Assembly (NCBI GenBank): GCA_028564925.1
Contig: CM053026.1
Coordinates: 609,603,614 to 609,667,613 of the forward strand
Direction of reading: 5' to 3'
Length of the DNA: 64,000 nt
Source: Lithobates sylvaticus
Taxonomy: Eukaryota > Chordata > Amphibia > Anura > Ranidae
The position numbers and the translations under genes are program-made. Shown here one piece after another: positions 44,509 to 57,336 of this stretch (position 1 is its first letter; every line of letters begins with the position of its first letter). The notes below the pieces were generated by a model. That model worked only from the letters and a program-made list of their open reading frames with translations. It did no database searches and had not been told where the DNA came from.

Positions 44509-45384
44509 TTAACCACTTCAGCCCCGGAAGGATTTGACCCCTTAATGACCATGCCATTTTTTGCGATAACGCACTGTGTGGCTTTAACTGACAATTGCGC
44601 TGTCATGCGACACTGTACCCAAACAAAATTGATGTGCTTTTTTTCCCACAAATAAAGCTTTCTTTTGGTGGTATTTGATCACCCCTGTGGTTTTCATTTA
44701 TTGCGCTATAAACAAAAAAAGACCAACAGTTTTGAAAAAAAACAATATGTTTTCTTTTTGGTATAATAAATATCCCCCCAAAAAAGTTAAAAACAAATTT
44801 CTTCATCAGTTTAGGCCAATATGTATTGTTCTACATAGTTTTGGTAAAAAGATCACAATAAGCAAAAGTTATAGCGTCTACAAAATAGGGGATAGATTTA
44901 TGACATTTTTATATTTTTTTTTATTTATTTTTTACTAGTAATGGCAGTGATCAGCAATTTTTAGCGGGACTGGGACAATTTTTTGGGACCATTGACATTT
45001 ATACGGCGATCAGTGCTATAAAAATACACTGATTACTGTATAAATGACACTGGCAGGAAAGGGGTTAACACTAAGGGGCGATCAAGGGGTTAAGTGTGTC
45101 CTAGGGAGGTGTTTCTAACTGTGGGGGGAGACGACTGACTGGGAGTACAAAGCGATTGCTGTTCCTAATCACTAGGACAGACAATCACACTACTTCCCTG
45201 ACAAAACTGGGATCTGTTCTGTTTACAGTGGCAGATCCCCATTCTGCCTCTCTGTAGAGCGATCGCGGGTGGCCGGTGGACATCGCATCCTCCGGCCACG
45301 CACATCGGCTTTGGTGCCGCGCAGTGCCTGCTGTTTCTATAATACGAAGCGTCGTATCGGGACAGCTGATTGGCAAGTGGTTAA
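44509..45384 (-). mobile_element. TTAA MITE copy D, full length, reversed
   Basis: The ends are TTAACCACTTCAGCCCCGG and, in reverse complement, TTAACCACTTGCC, with TTAA at both edges. The body is the reverse complement of copies A and B (GCTTTCTTTTGGTGGTATTT). It is 876 bp with no coding region. Confidence 0.8.
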
Positions 45385-45857
45385 AAGAAATGCACTCACA
45401 TTTAAAACCATGCAAAATTTGCTTATAATATAAAATGACGCCAGGTAACGCTCTCGCAGCAGTCTCTCCACCTCAGTGCTGGTCAGGATGGCTGATACGT
45501 TCCCATCACTTCCTATCCTGATGTCACATCTGGTTGCTGCGTGACCATGCCCCGAAGTGTTTCGTCATATTCAACTTTGTCACAGACATTATCTGCCTCT
45601 GCTATTAACCCCTGGTGTGACGATTAAAAATAGCAAGAACATCTCCAGATACTGAGCTACAACAAAGCACTTGACTGTACATTATATGTCTCTGCTATTA
45701 ACCCCTGGTGTGACAATTAAAAGTGACATGAACATCTCCAGAAGCAAATTACACTTCATAAAGTAGAAATAATAGTAATTTAAAGGAGACATTTCCCCAT
45801 TAATATTCATATGACACAAGCCACATAGTCCCTGCTAATAACAATAACAAATATATA
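45385..45857. other. Unclassified repeat-rich spacer
   Basis: CTGCTATTAACCCCTGGTGTGAC occurs twice (about 45599 and 45693), each followed by AATTAAAA-like sequence and AACATCTCCAGA, giving an imperfect direct repeat of about 94 bp. GAAGTGTTTCGTC near 45555 resembles motifs in PLE-associated ends. Confidence 0.4.
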
Positions 45858-46714
45858 CAGTTGTGCTCATAAGTTTACATACCCTGGCAGTATTTTTGAT
45901 TTCTTGTCCATATTTCAGGGAATATGAATGATAACACAAAAACTTTTCTTTCACTCATGGTTAGTGTTTGGCTGAAGCCATTTATTATCAATCAACTGTA
46001 TTTACTCTTTTTAAATCATAGCCACAACAGAAACTACCCAAATGACCCTGATCAAAAGTTTACATACCCTGGTGATTTTGGTCTGATAACATGCAAACAA
46101 GTTGACACCAAGGGGTTTGAATGGCTATTAAAGGTAACCATCCTCATCTGTGATCTGTTTGCTTGTAATTAGTGTGTGTGTATAAAAGGTCAATGAGTTT
46201 CTGGACTCCTGACAGACCCTGGCATCTTTCATCCAGTGCTGCACTGACATTTCTGGATTCTGAGTCATGGGGGGGAAAGCAAAAGAATTGTCAAAGGATC
46301 TGCGGGACAAGGTAGTTGAACTGTATAAATCAGGAAAAGGATATACAAAGATGTCCAAGGAATTGAGAATGCCAATCAGCAGTGTTCAAACTCTAATCAA
46401 GAAGTGGAAAATTAGGGCCTCTGTTGAAACCAAACCACGGTCAGGTAAACCAACTAAAATTTCAGCCAAAACTGCCAGGAAAATTGTTTGGGATGCAAAG
46501 AAAAACCCACAAATAACTTCAGGTGAAATACAGGACTCTCTGAAAACATGTGGTGTGGCTGTTTCAAGATGCACAATAAGGAGGCACTTGAAGAAAGATG
46601 GGCTGCATGGTCGAGTCGCCAGAAGAAAGCCATTACTACATACATGCCACAAAGTATCCCTCTTACAATGTGCCAAACAGCACAGAGACAAGCCTTAAAC
46701 CTTCTGGCACAAAG
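45858..46714 (+). mobile_element. Tc1-like element, 3' half lost
   Basis: It has the same family and left terminus as the element at 24577. Homology stops at about 46714, just before the first catalytic Asp, where a hAT-like fragment begins. Confidence 0.88.
46267..46698 (+). pseudogene. Tc1-like transposase, N-terminal 143 residues
   Basis: This frame is open through the DNA-binding half: MGGKAKELSKDLRDKVVELY then KELRMPISSVQTLIKKWKIR (first helix-turn-helix), GKPTKISAKTARKIVWDAKK (linker) and a second helical segment, GVAVSRCTIRRHLKKDGLHG. A TAA follows HRDKP, and the DDE catalytic domain is missing because the element is truncated. It could at most encode a DNA-binding fragment of a transposase. 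Confidence 0.85.
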
Positions 46715-47274
46715 AGAATGTGGCCTGTTATGGTTCAGGAGGGGGGGGCGCTCTCTCGTCCCCCCTTTTCCTTTGGCCTGCCAGGTTGCATGCATAGATA
46801 AGGGTCTGTATGGATTTTGGGGGGACCCCTACGCTATTTTTTTTACATTTTGTCTTGGGGTTCCCCTTAAAATCCATACCAGACCTGAAGGGCCTGGTGT
46901 GGATTTTGGGGGGACCCCACGCCATTTTTAAAAAAATTTGGAACAGGGTTCCCCTTAATATCCATACCAGACCTGAAGGGCCTGGTAATGGACTGGGGGC
47001 ATGTCGTTTTTTTCAATGTTTTTTTTTTTTTATCTATATCACCGGGATCCGGCAATACATTACAGCCGCGAAAAGTTTTAAATATTTTTTTTCTTTACAA
47101 ATGTCCTTTTGCTGCTCTCATTCATAAAACTATGTACGGCTGCCATGTAAGCAGCCTTACATAGTGTGGGGCATGGACCCCCTGAGCCATGATTGGCCAA
47201 AGGCACCTGCTTTTGGCCAATCATGGCTCTCACAACACGCTGTGATTGACCAAAGCATGCAGGTCAGGTGATTC
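46715..47274 (+). mobile_element. hAT-like non-autonomous fragment
   Basis: It carries repeated modules CCATACCAGACCTGAAGGGC and GGATTTTGGGGGGACCCC, then AGCCGCGAAAAGTTTTAAAT and CTTTACAAATGTC (shared with the giant hAT at 39138). Its TTGGCCAATCATGGCTC inverted pairs resemble the hAT 5' ends at 22240 and 28340. Neither terminus is preserved. It joins a truncated Tc1 on the left and a PLE on the right. Confidence 0.55.
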
Positions 47275-50043
47275 AGATTGTAATGTTGTACGCCTTTTTA
47301 CATTATTTTTGGCATAGCTACTTGCCTCACACTTCCCACAGGCTATAAAGCTTTTTCTCCCTGGATAAAATGAGGGTCTTGTAGGGGGATCTAAGATCTT
47401 CTTTACTACTCTCTCACAGAAATTAGGCATTTTCCTGTAACTGAAGGAGGGTACCCTGTCCATTATTAAAATATGCCAATGTTGACAGAATATGGTCTCT
47501 ATTCCTTTATTTTGACAGTGGAAGTCAGCGATAAAACTCCACTGTTTGTCATCCATTCCCTCCCTTCGTTCCTTATCCAACAGACAGAAATCTCTTGGTA
47601 TCACTAACACCTTCTGAATTCCCATATTCAATGTAGCCACTGAATAACCCTTCTGAATGAATTTCTGCTTAATCACTTCTGATTGCTCAACAAAATCATG
47701 GTCAAAGGTGCAATTCCTCCTTATATGCATCAACTGCCCACATGAAATATGTTGTAACCATTTGGGATGATGTCCACTCCTTATTGATAAATAGCTATTC
47801 CATTATGTTAGTTTAAAGTATACTTTTGTGGCCAAAATTTCTCCTTGTCTAAATGTTGTTACATCCAAAAAATGTATTGATTCACAATTCCACTGGTAAT
47901 CCAATTTTATATTGTTATTATTCTTATTTAAATCTTGCATACATGATTTTAAACTCTCCTCAGATCCCTCCCACACAAACATCAATTCATCTATAAATCT
48001 TCTATAAAAGTAAAATTCTGGTCTTACTTCACTAAACTAAATTAAAAAGTGCAGCTCTTAGAAAAAACGATGATATAGTGTCCAAATGTACACATGAAAT
48101 AAACCAATATGTATAAGTGTTAAACTATACAAAAATTGTTTCTATAGATAATATTTAGTGATAACAGTTCAAATAGTGACAACAATCCTCAGTGATGTAT
48201 TTATTCTTATCCAGACTCTTCAACAGAGATTCACAAACATGTCCCACCACCAATCCAAATGCACTCACCGGAAAGCAATGCTGCAAAAATTATAGGCAGT
48301 AAACTGGGCTCAACAGCATCATCTAGCACCAATGAATCTTTCTGAGCAATCCCTTTAAGGAGATGACCATTTTGGAGATGACAGCAACCAGACTATTCCA
48401 ATGGTAAAAACAGCAAGCGGATGGCAGGACTGAAAATGGGACAAGTGTTCCCAGACCAGATGGCTGCACATCATGTGAACAGAAAATAGGCACATGACTA
48501 TCACCAGGACTCTGCAGTGGTCCCTTTAAGGAAGTTTTCTTGATGTAACACCAACCAGAAAAGATGTCATGCACCCGCAGATGCAAATTGAAAGCATATA
48601 GTGTAGTATTTATTAAAAGCATTAAAAACAGGCAAGATAAAACAAACAGTGTCCTGAACTTAAAGCTATAGCCACCACATGCAATGTGGCAAAAATGTCA
48701 GCACTCTTACTCCACCCAATTCATTTTTTAATTTAGTTTTTCCACAAAGGTTTCACCTTTTAGTGCCAACAGCTGTTTTTTTTCCCACAAAGCACTGGCT
48801 TTTTTTTATATTTATTGTTACTTTACTAAACACATAGCTATCCTCCCGTTCAGCTATAAAAATATTAGCGAGGCTGGGTGCAAACTTTGCCATTTCTCTT
48901 GCTGAAGAATGTGCTTTGATAGCAGAAATAATTATGAGATAAGTAAAAATCTAAAGATTTTTGTAAATACACATTCTGGGCATGAGGTAAATCTTCTCTT
49001 CGACTTAATACCCAATTTAATGCCAATAAAGCATCATCGTGTTGTATGATGGTATATAAAGACGAGATGTCTGCTGTTACCAAATAAGTTGGGGATGTAT
49101 TTTGGAATTTAATGTCTTTAATTAAACATAAAAAAATCTTTAGCATCCTTCAAATAGGCATTGGCTGTGACGATAGTCTGAATGAATTTATCGAGATATT
49201 ATCCTAATCTCGCCATTACTCATCCTAACCCATTTAAAATGAGGTGGGCTGGGGGGAATTGTGTATCTGTATGTATGTTAGGGAGAATATATATTATTAG
49301 GATACTGCAAGCACTTGTATGAGATCTCTTTTCTTTTAGTTAGTATCTTGGTCCTATAACCAAATTCTAGCAGTGCTTTCAATTTATCCTTATATCCTAA
49401 AGTGGGATCTTTAAGCAACTTTTTATATGTAAATTAATTTGATAACAAATCCATAATTTGTTGATGAGAGAACCCTCTATCCAAAATTACTAGCCCCCCT
49501 TTATCTGCGTGTCTGACACTAATATATTTTCATGTTTTCAAACTTTCTATTGCTACCCTAATGTGTCTCTAATTGACCCCTCTTTTAGAGTTAACTTTTT
49601 TCTAAATCTCACAATACTCAGTTTTTAAATACATCAACATAATGATTACTATCCATAGGGGGATTTAAAGTAGATTTACTGTGGAGGCCACTATTTACAC
49701 CTTCACTCACAGAAACGTCTTTACTAATAGAGTTCAAGGGATTATTAAAAAAAATATTTCTTAAAATTGATCTTTCTGATATATTTAGGAGTGTCTATGT
49801 CTTAAACTTATTATTAGGTCTTTTTGGGGCACATATTAAGCCCAGATCCAAAATATTGAGTTCCTTTTGTGTTAGAGTGGCTTTACTTAAATAAAAAAAT
49901 CCCAGATTTAATGTTTCCTTCTTCGCTCTTTTGAATTGAATCCTTCTACCTACTCTACACCCTCTTCTTGTCTTACCCCCCGCCCCTCCTCTTCCTCTTT
50001 CAATGTTCAAATACAGTTTACATCTCACAATAAAGAGTTGCAA
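47275..50043 (-). mobile_element. Penelope-like element, broken and interrupted
   Basis: On the minus strand, pieces of a PLE polyprotein appear in the right order. An N-terminal FYLSKATLTQKELNILDLGL segment lies at about 49795-49925, LVTADISSLYTIIQHDD of the reverse transcriptase at 49146-48865, and AKFAPSLANIF just after it in another frame. FIDELMFVWEGSEESL lies near 48000-47950, where the usual YIDD reads FIDE. The connector CGKCEASSYAKN with clustered cysteines lies near 47300. A block at about 48035-48730 interrupts the reverse transcriptase. The GIY-YIG endonuclease expected after the connector is cut off by the hAT-like fragment. There are several frame changes, so it is non-functional. 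Confidence 0.8.
48035..48730. mobile_element. Unclassified insertion in the PLE
   Basis: PLE coding sequence stops at both edges. The edges read ACTAAATTAAAAAG at the left and CTTTTTAATTTAGT-like at the right, an inverted AT-rich pair. No coding region was recognised. Confidence 0.45.
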
Positions 50044-50916
50044 GCACAGTCCAGACAGGGTTAATTATGTTAAACATTACCTCACAGCCCCCGCCTAAAC
50101 ATTATAAAGCAGGAAGAGATTGTTATGAGTTTTAAGTAAGTAAAAAATGAACCAGACATTTTTTTTTATGTTTAAAGTGTGCTATATTCATAGGAAAATT
50201 TAACAATTATAAAGTAGGTGGTATCCCTATTCGAATATAATGGGTAAAAGCCTTGTGAGCTGCCACACTAAGCTTAAATTAACCTAAAATAAACACAGGT
50301 GATATAACTATAATCAGCTGCCCGCACTTCCCACACTTCCCCAGATGGTTATAATGCAATCTATATAACACACTGTACAGCGCTGATAAATATAGAAACA
50401 ATACTATATAAATATATGAATCCAGTAAACACTATATATAACATAAATGTCTAAAGCATAACAACATATAAACAGTACTCGTGCTCCATGATATTGCACT
50501 CAGTCCTCAATGAGGTTATTAAACTAAACAACAACAGTCCATATATATGAAAGTAAAGTGCTTGTGCTCTGTGACTTTCAATTAATCCTTGATGAGCGTT
50601 TAAAATAAACAGCAAAAGTCCATATTATGAGCCGGTCGGCAAGTGGTTGAGATGATATTATTCCTTTAGGAGTTGTAATAGTATTTGGACTAGGATTCTG
50701 GATTGTGGGCTGCCAGCTTCTACATGCAAAAAGATATCCACTTTGTCCTTTGTTTATTATAAAGAAGTCTAAGATTAAGGCACCGCAACTGAAGTTGATG
50801 GTCAGACAAAAATACATTTTCGAGGGGCAAGGGTTGTATCAGGGTTGTAAACAAACATAAAAATATAATAGATAATAAAAAGTTCCCTATCATATTTTTA
50901 TTGTATCCTTACAGCC

Positions 50917-50949
50917 CTGATGAAAGAAGTGTAGATTGGCCCCTGAAAC
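50917..50949 (+). ncRNA. Hammerhead-ribozyme-like motif, degenerate
   Basis: CTGATGA at 50917-50923 is followed after 21 bases by GAAAC at 50945-50949, the two conserved core strings of a hammerhead. The intervening stem II is not well paired, so it is probably inactive. PLEs are known to carry hammerhead motifs in their terminal regions, and PLE coding sequence lies just upstream. Confidence 0.3.
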
Positions 50950-51666
50950 ATATTGATTCATACTAAAACTTTTTATCCAATTTTGAATCAATTTTAATCT
51001 GGTTGGTCAATTTCCAGTGTGACAATTTAGCCTTAGGTTTTTACAGCTGTCAGTGTATTTGTTATTATAACCATTGTCACCAGGAATGAAAGTGAGGGAA
51101 AATCCTAAATTGTAAACTTTCACCAGGATAGGAATAAAGTAGGAATACTCCATCGTCTAAACTTTTTCTGGTGACAACGACCTAAGAGGTGATTTACCTC
51201 AATTTGGAGAGAGCTTCACAGGATAAGAAGTGAAGGGAATTATCTTAAATGTGATATCTCAGCATAGTTTTAACTATGCTTACACTATCTAATCTAAATT
51301 AAATAAATAAAAATAAACTTTAGTACTGGATACAAAAAAAAGAAAAAAAAGTTTTTTTATAGATACATTTTATGACTTGTTTATGTTTTAGCCATATTGG
51401 TTGATGGGATATGAAATTACATTGAAATAGAAAATTGTGCTGGCAGTCAGCGATAAGAACTGCACAAACCAAGAATACCCTCTAATATATGGGACATTTT
51501 AGGCTGCATAACAACACATGATTTGTATATAAATATAACATTTTAGTAGTACAATTTTTTCAAATTGAAGGCCCCTATGGGTCAAAAGATGTGGCCATAC
51601 AGAGATTGCACATGTAAATTACAGCATTATACATATCCAGCTGCATAGATAGAAAGAGAATCCAGC

Positions 51667-51705
51667 ACACAACGTGTTTCGAAGTCACCTTTTTCCTCAA
51701 GGGTG
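51667..51705 (-). ncRNA. Hammerhead-ribozyme-like motif, minus strand
   Basis: On the minus strand TTGAGGA is followed by AAAAGGTGACTTC, which can fold as AAG-GTGA-CTT, and then by GAAACACGTTG. This approximates the hammerhead core CTGANGA, stem II, GAAA, with one irregular position in the first box. Confidence 0.35.
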
Positions 51706-51885
51706 CTTTTCTATGTATACAAGATTAGCTACAATTCAAAATATATAACATTACAACCAAACTATATTATAGTGCATATGCGTGGTTTTTACACAATAGT
51801 CATTACTGAGCTTAATGTGCATACCGAAAATGTATAAAAATAAAAACATCCTTAAAAACAGTGTCAATGTTCACCCATCAATTCA

Positions 51886-53170
51886 CAGCAGCATTTGATT
51901 GATTGAAAAAGTCAGGGAACCCCCAATTAACTTGCTGCTGGGGCCTCCATGTAGTGGCTAACAAGAAAAAATTATTTCAATATCTTGTCTCAAAAATGTT
52001 TTTTAAATGCAAAAAAGTCATATGAAAAAACATATGAAAGAAGCACTTACAGGACCTGTTGGTAAGCAAAGATTACAGAACCGGATGTTGATTTCAAACA
52101 AGTGAGAAATGTGGAAGGAAAAAAATCTCTAAAAAATAATAATAGATAATCACTTATGAAGTTTAAAAGGTTCAAGAGTATCACCCTATAAGTAAAGCTC
52201 CCCTCTAGTGAAAAGCACAAATACCTGGTCCTGACATGCAACGGTGCACACATCCTGTTTTGGCGACAGCGGATCTGAAAATGCTGCTGACTCCTTATAT
52301 ATACTCAACTGGATTGAAATTCCACCAATTAACACAGGGGGAGGGCCTGAACATGTTGGACAACAAATCATGCACCTGGCCAAGCTGAGAGGCCCCCTGG
52401 GCTGGAAGCACACGGCCATGCCCCCGATGTGATGCCATCATGCACCGTCAAAGTGATGACGTCACACTCTCCCCACCCACCTGTGGGCCATACTGGAACA
52501 CAAGCAGGGGAATCAAGAAATTCCTGGGTTGTGATGTAACCCCTTACCTGCCACAGCACGGCAATAAGCCGCTCAATACAGGCAACAAGCCCGCAATTGC
52601 AGATTAGTGCGCCGAGTGACGAATTAAAGGGAAGGACCCCACATGCAACCCAACCCAGAAAAAAGGGGGGATGACATCGACAAACACCAGCATGTCATAA
52701 CATAGGCAATCATGAAGCAAAGAAAGGGTGGAACACTATAGTACAGAAGATAGACACATAAGATGGGCACATAAATATTAATTAATGCATGGAGAGGAAA
52801 TCCAGAAATGTTCTCCTGTCATGAATTGTGACTACTGATTTTAACAAATTAATAGAATAGGAATCCTCTCTTCAAATATGAGATCATCAAATATTTTTGC
52901 TTGAACATTTTTCAATAATATTGTATGAATGTTTGTAGTATTATATTAATATTTTTTGACCTGGTGATGATTTCTTTTTGGGTTTATTCTGTTTTACTTG
53001 TTAAGTTTCTTATATGTTTTCCTGTAAATAGAATAGAACATTAGCTTTAATAATTAGCAACACTATCATTGCTTTTTTTTAAACATGAGAAAGTTGGTCT
53101 GAGGTTCTGAGTTTTCTGACTTCAGAAATCTCTAGGGAACAAGCTGCAGCAGCATTTGATTGATTGAAAA
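51886..53170. repeat. Block bounded by 24-bp direct repeats
   Basis: CAGCAGCATTTGATTGATTG followed by AAAA occurs at 51886-51909 and again at 53147-53170. The 1.2 kb between them has no recognised coding region. The pair could be target duplications of an unidentified insertion. Confidence 0.45.
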
Positions 53171-54190
53171 GTTTAGAGTTAGATAAAAAAGGTTTGTTTC
53201 TATTTCCAGCTGACCAAATGCTAATAATTCTGCCTCTGATGGCTTTTAACCATCCACTTTAAAAGCAAGGAAACATCAAGGGTATTGTTTAAAATAAAGT
53301 AATCTTTGTCAGTGTGGAATTCCTATTACTTAGATGTAAATGTGCTTTATCTCCTGTAGTAGAAAACGATATCTACAGTATATCATGTATTAGAATCAGA
53401 TATTTCTAGGGACACAAATGTGTGCCCTAACCTAGTGGTAAGCATATTTGTTCAAATGCTTTTGTCTGTAACATCTGGTCTGATGAAAAAAAATATTCTG
53501 TTCTGGAATGTGATTGGTGAGGAGATATAAAACAAATGTATTGTGTGGCAATAGAATTATAACATGCTTTTCTGCAAACAACTGAACTGGTGTGCTCAAC
53601 TGTTCAATGAGCAAACTGATGACACCAAAATTTCAAAGCGGAAACAGGTGCGTCAAATACCTAGCTGTGCATTTTGGTAGGGGGTGGGAAATGGAGTATT
53701 GGCTGACCAGAATTACAAATCCATTGATGTGTAGGACAGTTAATATATTCAATGTATTTAGTTTATGCCAAGACTTGTACTTTTAGTTTGACTTCCAGAT
53801 GGCATTCTCTAGTTACCTCCTATCACTTGAGAACAAGCTCAATGCTCAGTTGCATAAAAAAAAAACAAAAAAAAAAAAAAAACCTTATATTAGGGAATTA
53901 CTCTTGATAAAAATCATTACATTTTATTTTTTATTCTGATATCATCTATTATTATCTTTTAATGCATGCTCAAAAACCCAAGGGCATGTTTATGATAAAT
54001 GTGTCTCCTTTAGCAATGGCACATCAGTTCTATGTTTCTTATAATGCTGATATGACAATCTTCCTTTCTATAACATATTCATATATCATAGATCATTTTT
54101 AATAATGGAATTGCATATGTAGTTTAAAAATGCAGGATTTTTTTTTTTTCTTTTTTCTGTGCACTTGTTAATAGGCTATGGCTTAAGAGA
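53171..54190. other. Unclassified AT-rich sequence
   Basis: It contains an A-rich run at about 53858-53882. No gene or full repeat was recognised. Confidence 0.4.
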
Positions 54191-54194
54191 CATC

Positions 54195-54492
54195 CAAAAG
54201 AAGAGAGAGAGATAGAGAGGGGGGAGGAAGATAGCGAGATAGAGAGAGGGGAGAGGGAGAGAGAGAGAGAGGGAGAGAGAGAGAAAGAGAGGGGGTGAGA
54301 GGGAGGGAGGAAGGGGGAGAGAGAGGGGGGGGAGGGAGAGAGAGAGAGGGAGGGAGGGAGGGAAGGAGAGAGAGAGGGGGGAGGAAGGGAGGGAGAGCGA
54401 GAGAGAGAGAGAGAGAGAGAGAGAGGGACGCATAGACAGAGGGGGAGGGAGGGAGGAAGGAAGGGAGGGAGAGCAAGAGCAAGAGGGAGGGG
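54195..54492 (+). repeat. Polypurine (GA/GGGA) tract, about 300 bp
   Basis: The tract is almost entirely A and G with only a few T or C interruptions, built of GAGA, GGGA and GGAA units. Its complement gives Ser/Pro/Leu-rich open frames that are artefacts. Such mirror-rich purine tracts can form triplex DNA. Confidence 0.92.
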
Positions 54493-54696
54493 TCCCTGGC
54501 AATGGTTTAATGGAAAGTAAGAAAGTTAGTGAGAGCTAAGAATACCCAATCATGTGCAAGGATAATGAAAGAATGATGGATGATGGAAGGCAGAGCTTTG
54601 CCTCATTCCCTTGCAAAGTACAATTTCTCTCACACAGTGAATAGTCTTTTTTAAATTTGCCTTTAGTAAACAAACACCATAGACTAAAGCCACATA

Positions 54697-55775
54697 CAGT
54701 GCCTTGAAAATGTATTCACCCCTTGAAATTTTCCAAATTTTGTCATGTTACAACCAAAAACGTAAATGTATTTTATTGGTATTTTATGTAATAGACCAAC
54801 ACAAAGTGGCATATAATTTTGAAGTGGAAGGAAAATGATAAATGGTTTTCAAAATATTTTACAAATAAATATCTGAAAAGTGTGGTGTGCATTTGTATTC
54901 AGCCTCCCTAGGTCAATACTTTGTAGAACCACCTTTCGCTGCAATTACAGCTGCAAGTCTTTTGGGTATGTCTTTACCAGATTTGCACATCTAGAGAGTG
55001 AAATGTTTGCCCAGCAAAATAGCTTAAGCTCTGTCAGACTGGATGGAGAGCGTCTGTGAACATAAAGTCTTCCCACAGATTCTCAATTGGATTTAGGTCT
55101 GGACTTTGACTGGGCCATTTTGACACATGAATATGCTTTTATCTAAACCATTCCATTGTAGCTCTGGCTGTATGTTTAGGGTCCTTGTCCTGCTGGAAGG
55201 TGAACCTCCGCCCCAGTCGCAAGTCTTTTGCAGACTCTAACAGGTTTTCTTCTAAGATTGCCCTGTATTTGGCTCCATCCATCTTCCCATCAATTTTGAC
55301 CAGCGTCCTTGTCTCTGCCCAAGAAAAGCATCCCCACAACATAATGCTGACACCACCATGTTTCACGGTGGGGATGGTGTGTTCAGGGTCATGTGCAGTG
55401 TTGTATTCCGCCACACACAGCGTTTTGCTTTTAGGCCAAAAAGTTAAATTTTGGTCTCATCTGACCAGAGCACCTTCTTCCACATGTTTGTTGTGTCCCC
55501 CACATGGCTTCTCGCAAACTGCAAATGGGACCTCTTAGGCTGTCTTCCAACAATGGCTTTCTTCTTGCCACTCTTCCATAAAGGCCAGATTTGTGGAGTG
55601 CACAACTAATAGTTGCCCTGTGGACAGATTCTCCCACCTGAGCCGTGGATCTCTGCAGCTCCTCCAAAGTTACCTCTTGGTTGCTTCTCTGATTAATGCT
55701 CTCCTTGCTTGGCCTGTCAATTTAGGTGGACGGCCATGTCTTGGTAGGTTTGCAGTTGTGCCAAATACTTGTGGT
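54697..55775 (-). mobile_element. Tc1-like element, minus strand, N-terminus lost
   Basis: The terminus at 54697 (CAGTGCCTTGAAAATGTATT) follows TA and is the same family as the fragments at 3758 and 63390. On the minus strand it encodes LHKSGLYGRVARRKPLL, DETKI-like sequence in a shifted frame, [38 protein letters not shown] with the second catalytic Asp, and [11 protein letters not shown] with the Glu near 55080-55100. Frame breaks occur near 55420 and after 55140. The other terminus and first DNA-binding helices are missing. Confidence 0.85.
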
Positions 55776-57336
55776 AGTTTGGAAGGGCCAAGCTCCCTTG
55801 AGAAGTAGGGTGCATTATGGTAAACAATTTGTACCGAAGGGACTGAGGGAACTCAGAAAGGAGGAAAAAGGAGGAAAACAATTGATGTAAGCAGTTAAAA
55901 AAGAAATTTGTGATCCACTGCAGAGAATTGCGAAACAGATAGGTAAAGGGAGGATCTTTATTTTTATTAAATTAATAAGGCCCAAGAGGGACAGTGTAAC
56001 TTTTCCCCACATTTTCAGCCTTTCCCTAGCCAACGGAAGCACTGGAAACAGAAAGTAAAAGCATTTTCAGATTCTATCTGTGTTGCTGTTGTAGAGTTAC
56101 CCAATGTCTAGTAAAATATTGTAAAATGTTGTCAGCGGGAGTGAAAGTGAGAAAGTGAGAGTAAAGTCAGCCATAAATGGATCAAATCTCAACTGGTTCA
56201 CCAGGGACTGGCCTAGATTTTATTCCTCTATGTGCAGGCTGATTGTACCCAAATCAATCCATTGATCGACTTGGGTACAACCAGCATGTCGGATTTTTAG
56301 CATGCAATTATTGCCAGCAGCTATAGCGGCTAGCAGTAATCTCTGTGTTCTCCTGGCAGAGACATCTCCCCTCCCCCATCAATACTGACTGACTTAACCA
56401 CAGGTTGCAGGAAAGAAAATTGCATAATCTATGGCCTGCTTAACTCAATCTAACGGAACACCAGATAAGAGTAAAATCCTGACTTGACCTAACCTCACCC
56501 ACTCTATCCAAATACTAATAAAAATGTTTTTCCTGGACATATGCTTTATAATACACTTTTATAATATATATATAAGTTCCTTATCTCCCTTCCCATATAA
56601 CTATCAAGGTCCTCTACATAGTACCAGCACCCATCAATGAATGTTTGCTTGCTTCCATTCATTCGGGAGTCGGGACACAAAACACAGTCCTCTGCCGCCG
56701 CTGTGCCTCTGACACTATGTGCGAACGGAGCAGCAGCTGCCTGCTGATGCTGAGACTTAGTTGCTTGCTGCATAGAGAAGAGAGTAGGAACACCAGTGGC
56801 TGGGCACCCTAGGCAGTAGTGCGCTCTAGGCGGCTGCCTAGTTTGCCTAGTGGTAGCACCGGCCCTGATTAGGCAGGACTTGGCATGGCCAGCTGGTAAC
56901 TGACAAACCACAAGCTTGTGTGAAAAAGCAGCGATGATGCTGATAGTCACGAAGCCTACAAAATTGTATTTTCCATTTATAGTGCAACCAGACCTATATA
57001 AGAATTCAGGTGCAGTGTGGCATCATTGCCACACCCTCACTGGAAACTGTATTAGGTGGACTTTGCCAGCAGGCTTATTATTTATTTGTAGTACTTTGCA
57101 GAAGAACTGCAAGCGAAAACTGTAAGTGCAAATGCATATATAATTAGGTGCTGTATCGCATATTTTTTTAATGGAACACCATGATTTTACTATGAAATGT
57201 TCCACCTTGGTGAAATTTTACTTAGCAGAGAAATCACTTTCACTAAAATGAATCCACTCCCCCAACAGCACACCTTAGATGGTCCTGCCTTTCTAGAACT
57301 TTATTTCCTAATCAAATAAAGATTACACTAAAGAAC
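55776..57336. other. Unclassified sequence with small repeat pieces
   Basis: Repeat-like pieces include GTCAGCCATAAATGGATC near 56167 and CTAGTGGTAGCACCGGCCCT near 56848, which resemble MITE ends. No gene was found; the open frame at 56546-56950 (minus) has no recognised family. Confidence 0.4.

Larger units (their letters stand above)
50044..51885. other. PLE-flanking unclassified sequence
   Basis: It contains an imperfect direct repeat of about 100 bp (GTGCTCCATGATATTGCACTC near 50483 and GTGCTCTGTGACTTTCAATTA near 50564). Two hammerhead-like motifs occur, at 50917-50949 and 51667-51705. It is probably decayed PLE terminal sequence, but this is not proven. Confidence 0.4.

Noticed and set aside
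54176-54502. Ser/Pro/Leu-rich open frames on the minus strand
   Set aside because: They are translations of the purine tract and carry no family signature.
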